Positions 9,540-15,345 of a stretch of DNA of 39,520 nucleotides are shown piece after piece. The position numbers and the translations under genes were made by a program. The notes under the pieces are model-generated. The model saw only the letters and a program-made list of their open reading frames with translations. It was not told the DNA's origin and did no database searches. The stretch comes from RGIG3513 sp045658985 (lineage in GTDB: Bacteria; Bacillota; Clostridia; Oscillospirales; Butyricicoccaceae): positions 1-39,520 of the forward strand of contig JAZOWC010000055.1 in assembly GCA_045658985.1 (NCBI GenBank), in the 5' to 3' direction. How positions within the stretch are numbered: position 1 is the stretch's first letter; each line of letters opens with the position of its first letter.

Positions 9540-9700
9540 AAAAATGAATTGAAAGCTGACGCTTTAATAAATTGCCATAGGCCCACCAAAGCCTTCTCCT
9601 ACGAGGAGAAGGTGTCAGCGCAGCTGACGCTGCATGAATTGGCTTTGCCATGAATTGAGCCTTCGGCTCTTGAGTTGCAGACTCTGTCTGCACGAAGGTG
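9540..9700. repeat. String of small hairpins with ATGAATTG-like linkers
   Basis: Short hairpins with different stems follow each other: AAAGC/GCTTT, TCAGC/GCTGA, GGC/GCC, AGCC/GGCT and TGCAGA/TCTGCA. Several are joined by near-identical linkers such as ATGAATTG, AATAAATTG and CATGAATTG. A separate AAGCCTTCTCC repeat interrupts the string near 9589. No coding content. Confidence 0.65.
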
Positions 9701-9911
9701 TCGCTACTGTAGGGGAGGGCAGCGAAGCGGCGACGCGGTGTTGAATGACACCACGGTGTGGTGTCAGACCCGTGGCGTGACCGAGCCGCAGCGAGAACTC
9801 TGTGCCCTCCCGCAAGGCTCCCTCTGACGAGGGAGCTGTCAAAAATCTGTGATTTTTGACTGAGGGAGAGAAAAAACATATCTCTCCCGCCAAGAATACG
9901 GTATGGTGCTT

Positions 9912-10360
9912 TCATCTATCCCCGAGCCATTGCATGCTCGGACTCACGCGTGACTTTTGGTGGCAAAAGTCACCAAAACCAGTGGTGGACCCTAAACTTC
10001 GCAGAGGCTCGAGTCCCCCACACCCCCTGTACGCTTGCCCCACCCAAAGAATGGCAGCAGAGTTATTCCTGCGATGACACACGCGATCTGCGGATCGCAT
10101 ACATCCACTGCCGCAGAATAAGATCGCTCAATAAATCCTCTGCGCGGCAAGCTCGGCTTCTAACCTGAGCGAGTGCCGCAGATCTATAGTTTGTCTTTTC
10201 GCCCACACTTCGCTCATCCTTGCGGCAGAACGGATTTTCAGCAAGCTTTCTGCCGCAGAGCCTGCCAGTGCAAACTTGCCGCAAGACTTCCGCTCGTTGT
10301 AAAACCTCAAAGACACCGCGCAACCGCCGCGCGTGGATTTACACTAAAGGGACGAGGGGA
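9912..10360 (+). repeat. Long composite repeat, copy 2
   Basis: Direct copy of the element at 77-666 with the same ends and much of the same internal order, but lacking the hairpin modules present at 120-330. In place of the CCCCACGAG-type hairpin it has the stem GACTTTTGGTGG / CCACCAAAAGTC-like arms at about 9952-9976. Not coding. Confidence 0.8.
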
Positions 10361-10473
10361 TTTGAGGTAAGAGGTAATAGTGAATAGGTAAGAAGTTTGG
10401 GGGAACGGGGTTTCGCGCATTATGGAAGCAATACGAGAAATCCGCGAACAGCTTTATCAAAGGCACGGATCTG

Positions 10474-10496
10474 CGGGAGGGGAAATCCCTCCCCTA
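10474..10496 (+). repeat. Stem-CCTAC hairpin module
   Basis: GGGAGGGG pairs with CCCTCCC and is followed by CTAC. The same layout, with other complementary stems before CTAC, occurs at 12277-12299, 12375-12400 and 21045-21069, and inverted at 38012-38036. Confidence 0.7.
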
Positions 10497-10521
10497 CACG
10501 CCTTTAACAAAACCTTTTTGG

Positions 10522-10627
10522 AGGAACGGGGATTTCGTGGATTATACAAAGAACAACGGCATTGGCAGTACTATGTGTACGGCAATGTCGGTGTTCTGCA
10601 GTAGAAACGCGAAATCAGTCCGTTCCC
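10522..10627 (-). repeat. GTAC-core hairpin element, copy at the purF 3' end
   Basis: Outer arms GGAACGG and CCGTTCC pair, TTTCG pairs with CGAAA, and the inner arms GAACAACGGCATTG and CAATGTCGGTGTTC pair around the GTAC core. It lies 27 nt downstream of the purF stop. Confidence 0.85.
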
Positions 10628-10654
10628 TGCATAAAGCCCGAACTCTTCCCTCTT

Positions 10655-12076
10655 TTATTCCTTACCTGTCCAGCAGTAGGTGCAGACTTTGTCTCTGTCC
10701 AGTCCGATTGCCTCAAGCAGGCCGTCGAGGGACTGGAAGCCGAGGGAGTCAAAGCCCAGATCTTCGCAGATCTTTTTGAGCATACATTTGCCGCGTTCGG
10801 TGGTGCCGTCGGCATATTCTTCCAGATGGTTCATGCCCTCGTCGCCCTCCAGCTTTTTGATGGTCTGGCGGGAGAGCAGCTCCATCTCCGACTTGCTGGA
10901 GCTGAAGTTCAGGTACTTGCAGCCGTACATGATGGGGGGGCAGGCAGAGCGCATATGCACTTCTTTGGCGCCGTTTTCGTAGAGGAAGTCTACCGTCTCG
11001 CGCAGCTGGGTGCCGCGTACGATGGAGTCATCGACAAACATCAGCTTTTTGCCCTCGATAAGCTCGTGTACGGGGATCTGCTTCATCTTGGCCACCTTGC
11101 TGCGTACGGCCTGATTGGAGGACATAAAGCTGCGGGGCCAGGTGGGGGTATATTTGATGAGGGGGCGTGCGTAGGTTTTGCCGCTCTCGTTGGCATAGCC
11201 TATTGCGTGTGGGATGCCCGAATCGGGGATGCCGGCAACGTAATCCACGTCGGGACAAGTGCCGTTTTCCTGCTCGGTGCGGGCCATGATCTCACCGTTG
11301 CGGCAGCGCATGACCTCTACGTTGATGCCCTCATAATTGGAGTTGGGGTAGCCGTAATAGGACCAGAGGAAGGCACAGATCTTCATATCCTCCCTCGGCT
11401 CCACAAGGGTCCTGACCCTGCTTGCGGTCAGCTCAACGATCTCACCGGGGCCAAGCTCGCGCAGATCGTCGTAGCCAACCTTCTGGTAGGCGAAGTTCTC
11501 CAGCGACACGCAGTAGCCTTCGTCGTTTTTGCCCAGCATAACGGGCAGGCGTCCCCACTTGTCGCGGGCGGCGATGATCTTATTAGGCAGCAGAAGAAGA
11601 ACGGTGACCGTGCCCTCGATCTCGTCCTGAGCGTGACGGATGCCGTCGACCAGACTGTCTTTCTGGTTGATCAGCGCTGCTACCAGCTCTGTCTCGTTGA
11701 CCTTGCCGTTGGACATAGCCATAAACTGATGGCCGTGGTCGGAAAAATACTTGTTGACCAGCTCCTCGGCATTACTGATCCTGCCCACGGTGGAGATAGC
11801 ATAAATGCCCAGATGGGATCTCACCAGCAGAGGCTGAGGATCGGTGTCGCTGATGCAGCCGATGCCCGCGGTTGCGGTCATTTCTTCGATATCCTTCTCG
11901 AACTTGGTGCGGAAGGGTGTATTCTCGATACTGTGAATGGAGCGCTGAAAGCCTTTTTCGGGGTCATAAACGGCCATGCCGCCGCGGCGTGTGCCGAGGT
12001 GAGAATGGTAGTCGGCACCGAAAAAAACGTCCATCACCACATCACGTGTGGAAATTGCGCCAAAAAATCCTCCCAT
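10655..12076 (-). CDS. purF: Amidophosphoribosyltransferase-family protein with Gly in place of the catalytic Cys
   Basis: PurF makes phosphoribosylamine from PRPP, the committed step. The 473-residue product begins MGGFFGAISTRDVV, whereas canonical PurF begins Met-Cys-Gly and exposes Cys as the glutaminase nucleophile. The Ntn-fold remainder (YHSHLGTRRGGMAVY) and the PRPP loop MFVDDSIVRGTQ are present. Cysteines in SACPPIMYGCKY and the C-terminal CTYCWTGKE resemble Fe-S ligand positions of Bacillus-type PurF. The start chosen has GGAGG 10 nt ahead. An open frame extends 40 codons further upstream, but that part is translated hairpin repeat. As read, the protein may use ammonia or a partner glutaminase; a canonical PurF elsewhere in the genome is the alternative. 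Overall family membership is secure, glutaminase activity is not. Confidence 0.9.
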   Translation of the reverse strand: MGGFFGAISTRDVVMDVFFGADYHSHLGTRRGGMAVYDPEKGFQRSIHSIENTPFRTKFEKDIEEMTATAGIGCISDTDPQPLLVRSHLGIYAISTVGRISNAEELVNKYFSDHGHQFMAMSNGKVNETELVAALINQKDSLVDGIRHAQDEIEGTVTVLLLLPNKIIAARDKWGRLPVMLGKNDEGYCVSLENFAYQKVGYDDLRELGPGEIVELTASRVRTLVEPREDMKICAFLWSYYGYPNSNYEGINVEVMRCRNGEIMARTEQENGTCPDVDYVAGIPDSGIPHAIGYANESGKTYARPLIKYTPTWPRSFMSSNQAVRSKVAKMKQIPVHELIEGKKLMFVDDSIVRGTQLRETVDFLYENGAKEVHMRSACPPIMYGCKYLNFSSSKSEMELLSRQTIKKLEGDEGMNHLEEYADGTTERGKCMLKKICEDLGFDSLGFQSLDGLLEAIGLDRDKVCTYCWTGKE

Positions 12077-12095
12077 AAAGGGTAGTCCTCCAAAA

Positions 12096-12275
12096 GTTCC
12101 GCTTACGCGGAGTGATATTCTGCTTGCGCAGAGTGATGTTCCGCTTACGCGGAGTGATATTCTGCTTGCGCAGAGTGATATGTTGGCTATCGCCAACGCG
12201 ATATGCCGTCTGCGACGGCGTGATATGTCATCGAAGATGACGTTGAGGTGTCCGCTCCGCGGACGGATTGAATAG
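12096..12275 (+). repeat. Hairpin string with GTGATAT linkers, copy 1
   Basis: Eight consecutive hairpins with different stems are spaced by AGTGATATT or GTGATAT: CCGC/GCGG, CTGC/GCAG (this pair of hairpins repeated once), TTGGC/GCCAA, GCCGTC/GACGGC, GTCATC/GATGAC and GTCCGC/GCGGAC. It ends with the boundary GTTGAGGTGTC ... GACGGATTG. The same boundary and linkers recur in inverse orientation at 38072-38232. Confidence 0.85.
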
Positions 12276-12435
12276 CGGGAGGGGAAACCCCTCCCCTACA
12301 TGCTAAGAACAAGCCTCGGCAGAAATCGATGGATTTCTCGGATTATGGAAGCAACACACCCATTGACAGTCGGGGCGTCCGGGAGGCCGCCCCCTACTGT
12401 GTGCCGCAGAGCATACTTTGCAAAAGCACCTCAGG

Positions 12436-12541
12436 GGTTTTTGAGGGATTTCGCGGATTATGCAACTAATGCAAGCGCAGACAGTACCGTGTGTACGGCA
12501 AGCGAGCATTAGGCAGCAGAAACGCGAAAGCACCAAAAACC
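12436..12541 (-). repeat. GTAC-core hairpin element, copy at the purC 3' end
   Basis: Outer arms are GGTTTTTG and CAAAAACC, different from the GGGAACGG type but still complementary. The inner arms are CTAATGC and GCATTAG around an AGTAC/GTAC core. The element ends 8 nt from the purC stop codon. Confidence 0.85.
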
Positions 12542-12549
12542 AAAACTAA

Positions 12550-13230
12550 TTAAGCAAAAAACAGCTTATTCAGCGTCATCGGATCGATGTACTCGCCGTC
12601 CTTGTATACACGCATGTTGCCGGAGGCGATCTCGTCGATGAGCATTACGTTGCCGTTTGCATCGTAGCCGAACTCAAACTTGATGTCGTACATATCCAGA
12701 CCCTTGGCCTTGAGGTCGTCGGCAACGATCTTGGTGATCTTCTGGGTCATTTCCTTGAGGTCGTCGTACTGCTGGGAGGTCATAACGCCCAGATCTACGA
12801 GGCCGTCCTTGGTGACCAGAGGATCGCCCTTTTCATCGTTCTTGAAGGTGGTCTCAACATAAGCGGGCAGATCCTGACCGAGCTCGCAGTAATCGCTGTA
12901 GCGGCGGGAGAAGGAGCCGACAGCCTTGTAGCGGCAGATAACTTCCAGACCCTTGCCGAATACCTTGGCGGGCAGGACTTCCATAGTGGTGTTCTGCAGG
13001 TCGGCGGAGACGTAATGGGTCAGAATACCTGCTGCGTTGATCTTCTCGAAGAAGTAGATGGACATACGCAGGTTAACGTCGCCAACACCCTCGATGGTCA
13101 GGCCGACAGAGTTCTCACCGGGATCAAAAACGCCGTCTTTGCCGGTGCAGTCATCCTTGAACTTGAGGAGGTAGTTGCCGTTGTCCAGTGCGAAAACGTC
13201 CTTGGTCTTTCCCTGATAAACTTTTTTCAT
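12550..13230 (-). CDS. purC: SAICAR synthetase
   Basis: PurC ligates aspartate to CAIR, giving SAICAR. The 226-residue product is near the usual length and shows the N-terminal KKVYQGKTKDVF, the ATP-site segment VICRYKAVGSFSRRY, VETTFKNDEKGDPLV and the C-terminal FEFGYDANGNVMLIDEIASG. It starts 33 nt after purE, with GAGG 9 nt before ATG, so the two are cotranscribed. purB, needed for the next step, is not in the window. Confidence 0.97.
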   Translation of the reverse strand: MKKVYQGKTKDVFALDNGNYLLKFKDDCTGKDGVFDPGENSVGLTIEGVGDVNLRMSIYFFEKINAAGILTHYVSADLQNTTMEVLPAKVFGKGLEVICRYKAVGSFSRRYSDYCELGQDLPAYVETTFKNDEKGDPLVTKDGLVDLGVMTSQQYDDLKEMTQKITKIVADDLKAKGLDMYDIKFEFGYDANGNVMLIDEIASGNMRVYKDGEYIDPMTLNKLFFA

Positions 13231-13263
13231 AATTTTTGCCTCACTTTATGATGATTTTTTATT

Positions 13264-13752
13264 TTAATACAGTTTGGATATCTCGGCGTCTTTGGCGTAG
13301 ATCTTGGCGGCGGCTTTTGCGCGGGCGTCGGAGAGCTTCTGTGCCAGCTCGGGCTCGGTAATGGCCAGCATCTGGATGGCCAGCAGGGCGGCATTCTGTG
13401 CGCCGTCGATAGCAACGGTGGCGACAGGCATACCCGAAGGCATCTGCACGGTGGACAGCAGAGCGTCCAGTCCGTCGAGGGTGGAGGACTTGATGGGGAT
13501 GCCGATGACGGGCAGAGTGGTGTTTGCGGCGGCGGCGCCTGCCAGATGTGCGGCTTTGCCCGCGGCGGCAATGATGGCGCCAAATCCCTGCTCACGGGCA
13601 GAGCCTATAAACTCGCGGACGATATCGGGGGTGCGGTGGGCGCTCATAACGCGCATCTCAAAGGGTACGCCGTATTCACGCAGGGTCTGTGCGGCTTTTT
13701 CGACTACGGGCAGGTCGCTGTCGCTGCCCATAATGATGGCGACTTTTTTCAT
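13264..13752 (-). CDS. purE: 5-(carboxyamino)imidazole ribonucleotide mutase / AIR carboxylase
   Basis: PurE forms CAIR. The 162-residue product carries the GSDSDLPV phosphate loop, the catalytic MSAHRTPD, and AAAGKAAHLAG. Its length fits bacterial class I PurE, an N5-CAIR mutase that needs PurK. No purK is present here, so either purK lies elsewhere or the enzyme works directly on CO2; this cannot be decided by eye. AAAGGAG precedes ATG by 7 nt. It is the first gene of the cluster; its leader of roughly 490 nt contains a ZTP riboswitch, a GTAC-core hairpin and a CCCCACGA-type hairpin module. Confidence 0.96.
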   Translation of the reverse strand: MKKVAIIMGSDSDLPVVEKAAQTLREYGVPFEMRVMSAHRTPDIVREFIGSAREQGFGAIIAAAGKAAHLAGAAAANTTLPVIGIPIKSSTLDGLDALLSTVQMPSGMPVATVAIDGAQNAALLAIQMLAITEPELAQKLSDARAKAAAKIYAKDAEISKLY

Positions 13753-13833
13753 AATAATGCTCCTTTGGAATAGTCTTAATCTACGAAATGAGATATTTCA
13801 CGTTTCCGGCTCGCAATACTTCGCTTGCCGTAC

Positions 13834-13924
13834 TCTCCCCACGAAGCAGGCTTCGTGGGGGCCCCGATTGATTAGATATTACCGAAGTCAATTCGGCAAT
13901 ATCTTGCGACGCACTCGCGTCGCT
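13834..13924 (+). repeat. CCCCACGA-type three-hairpin module in the purE leader
   Basis: The first stem is CCCCACGAAGC/GCTTCGTGGGG, followed by GCCCCGATT; a second hairpin (ATTACCGAA/TTCGGCAAT) is flanked by AGAT and ATC; the third is GCGACGC/GCGTCGC. Other copies at 35573-35662 (plus) and 18886-18987 (minus) keep the framework but have different, still complementary stems. Confidence 0.75.
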
Positions 13925-13996
13925 GGAGTACTGTCTTCGCTAGTGTTGCTCGCATAAGCCGCGAAATACTCATTTCCCGAGGCGTTTTTTCAAGTG

Positions 13997-14106
13997 GTTT
14001 TTTTGCACAGATTTCGTTCATATGCAAATAACGCGAGGGTTGGCAGTACTCTCTGTACGGCAACCCGAGAGTTATGCAGCAGATGGGCGGAAGATGTGCA
14101 AAAAAC
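13997..14106 (-). repeat. GTAC-core hairpin element, copy just after the riboswitch terminator
   Basis: Outer arms TTTTTTGCACA and TGTGCAAAAAA pair, and the inner arms pair around GCAGTAC...GTACGGC. In the minus-strand transcript the element begins within the U-tract of the riboswitch terminator, so it is again directly downstream of a transcript end, although here it also lies in the purE leader. Confidence 0.85.
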
Positions 14107-14160
14107 AAAAAGGGGCAGACCTATCCCTTGCACATAAACTACTGCGAGACAGGACTGCCC
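14100..14160 (-). terminator. Riboswitch expression-platform terminator
   Basis: In the minus-strand RNA GGGCAG and CCTGTC pair with GATAGG and CTGCCC, followed by a U-rich tract (TTTTTGTTTTTT). The 5' arm GGGCAG is also the conserved 3' strand of the ZTP aptamer, so the terminator and the ligand-bound aptamer are mutually exclusive. Confidence 0.88.
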
Positions 14161-14236
14161 AGACGGTCGGCATTGTATATGATTTTTTGCTCCCCCGTGG
14201 TGTACCCCACTTGTTCCGTCAGTCACAAAAAATCTC
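14154..14236 (-). ncRNA. ZTP (pfl) riboswitch aptamer upstream of purE
   Basis: Read on the minus strand, the aptamer shows the pfl-motif core: P1 GATTTTTTG/CAAAAAATC, GTGACTGACGGAAC, P2 GTGG/CCAC, GGGGGAGC, and the distal CCGTCTGGGCAG. The loop ACGG can pair with CCGT to form the known pseudoknot; the usual pair is GGCG/CGCC, so this is a covarying version. ZTP riboswitches bind ZTP/ZMP and usually turn expression on. The terminator at 14100-14160 uses GGGCAG of the aptamer, which fits ligand-dependent antitermination of the pur cluster, including the ZMP-consuming transformylase. Motif recognition is from memory of the family, but the matches are extensive. Confidence 0.94.
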
Positions 14237-14253
14237 CCATTTTTTATATAATA

Positions 14254-14282
14254 AGTATATAGCCTGATGCCCTCCGTGTCAA
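14254..14282 (-). promoter_or_regulatory. Sigma-A promoter of the pur cluster
   Basis: TTGACA (14277-14282) and TATACT (14254-14259) are separated by exactly 17 nt. Transcription would begin about 10 nt before the riboswitch aptamer. Confidence 0.9.
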
Positions 14283-14367
14283 GAATTATATACTCTCCGC
14301 GGCTCAAAAACGGCCAAAAAATCCGCTCATTACCCGCTCTTTTTCACTGCGGATATTCATTTTTTCC

Positions 14368-15162
14368 TCACAGCTCCAAAACCGTGCCCACGCCCACTTC
14401 CCCAACGGGCAGACGGGACATCAATCTCGCCTTTCCCGTCAGGCTGACGCAATGGCAGGGATAGAGTTTCTGCGGGTTTTGGGCCGCCAGAAAGTCCACC
14501 GTTTTTGCAAGCTGAGCGTTATCCTCAAGCAGGTGAAATCCGCCCAGCACGCCAAGCAGGCGGCGGTCGGCGCAGACGCTCATGGCATAGCTGACGATGT
14601 TGCAGATGCCGCTGTGTGAGCAGCCGGTGATGATGAATATCCTCTTGTCGCTGCGGTATACCAGCGCCGAGTCATCGAGCAAAAAGTCCGGCTCGCTTTT
14701 GCCGCCGCGGCAGATTGTGCCTATGGGCTCTTTGGCTTCAAAATCGGTGACTCTCGGCACCTCGCCCAAAAACAGCAGATCGTCCGAGATGCGGTACACA
14801 TCTTTTGTCAGAGTGCAGTTCCAGCGGCGGGCGGCTTCTTCCGCCGAGAATGGCGCGCCGATATCCTCCGCGCCATAAAACTTGCTCTCAAAGCAGTCGG
14901 GATGGGCAACAAGCCGCGCCTTTGAGTCGGGCAAAAACTGCAGGCCGCGGGTATGGTCGTTGTGGCCGTGGGACAGCACGATATGAGTCAGCCGCCCAAG
15001 ATCGATGCCCATCGCGCTGGCATTGCGCACTGCAGCGTCCGAATATCCTGCGTCAAAGAGCAGGCGCACGTCCCCGTCTTCGATATAGTAGCTGACGGCA
15101 GGCTCGCCCAGATAGTATTGGTCAATATTGGTGTTGTTGTCAACGAGCACGGTAATACGCAC
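14368..15162 (-). CDS. Metallo-beta-lactamase-fold hydrolase (COG1237-like)
   Basis: The 264-residue protein has the metal-binding motif SHGHNDHTRG (His65, His67, Asp69, His70) and a later GCSHSGICNIV, a pair typical of the COG1237 group annotated as dihydropterin- or ribofuranosylaminobenzene-phosphate synthase-like. Further metal ligands are likely His in GGFHLL and PCHCV. No signal peptide is seen, so it is probably cytoplasmic. The substrate is unknown. A GTG start at 15162 is chosen because AAAGGAG lies 10 nt ahead; an earlier GTG at 15171 leaves almost no spacing. It is divergent from the amidohydrolase pair and has its own promoter. It converges on nothing and lies just upstream of the pur promoter on the same strand. 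Confidence 0.85.
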   Translation of the reverse strand: MRITVLVDNNTNIDQYYLGEPAVSYYIEDGDVRLLFDAGYSDAAVRNASAMGIDLGRLTHIVLSHGHNDHTRGLQFLPDSKARLVAHPDCFESKFYGAEDIGAPFSAEEAARRWNCTLTKDVYRISDDLLFLGEVPRVTDFEAKEPIGTICRGGKSEPDFLLDDSALVYRSDKRIFIITGCSHSGICNIVSYAMSVCADRRLLGVLGGFHLLEDNAQLAKTVDFLAAQNPQKLYPCHCVSLTGKARLMSRLPVGEVGVGTVLEL

Positions 15163-15186
15163 GGCTGTCACACTCCTTTTGGCTCA

Positions 15187-15215
15187 AGTATACCATAGGG
15201 GGCGGTGTTTGTCAT
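15187..15215 (-). promoter_or_regulatory. Promoter of the metallo-beta-lactamase-fold gene
   Basis: ATGACA (15210-15215) and TATACT (15187-15192) with a 17-nt spacer and a TG upstream of the -10. Confidence 0.7.
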
Positions 15216-15255
15216 CTGCGCCATGCCCAATTCCCATCAAAAAAGTCCTCCGCTA

Positions 15256-15284
15256 TTGAAAATCCCGCCAAAGAATACTATACT
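15256..15284 (+). promoter_or_regulatory. Promoter of the D-aminoacylase pair
   Basis: TTGAAA (15256-15261) and TATACT (15279-15284) with a 17-nt spacer, 60 nt before the first amidohydrolase start. Confidence 0.8.
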
Positions 15285-15345
15285 GTAGCTGACGGCACAG
15301 ACATTTTGACACCCGGGACGTACGTGCCGCAGGAGGGCTTTGGCA

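Larger units (their letters stand above)
9508..10654. repeat. Repeat island between purM and purF
   Basis: No gene is visible. From left to right there is a hairpin string with ATGAATTG-like linkers (about 9540-9700), a hairpin module with a covarying apex (9713-9800), the long composite repeat copy 2 (9912-10360), a 5' half copy of the GTAC-core hairpin (about 10397-10440) interrupted by a stem-CCTAC module (10474-10496), and a full GTAC-core copy (10522-10627). Confidence 0.8.
12077..12549. repeat. Repeat island between purF and purC
   Basis: No gene. It contains a string of eight small hairpins (12096-12275), a stem-CCTAC module (12277-12299), a 5' half of the GTAC-core hairpin (about 12315-12365) interrupted by another stem-CCTAC module (12375-12400), and a full GTAC-core copy (12436-12541). 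Confidence 0.8.

Noticed and set aside
9508..9915. N-terminal extension of purM by 136 codons
   Set aside because: The extension is translated repeat DNA, and a good ribosome site with the family's normal N-terminus exists at 9507.
12096..12180. CRISPR-like array
   Set aside because: The short repeats are hairpins with constant linkers, not 23-37 nt repeats with unique spacers, and no cas gene is present.
12077..12196. 40-residue N-terminal extension of PurF
   Set aside because: It is a translation of the hairpin string; the start at 12076 has a ribosome site.
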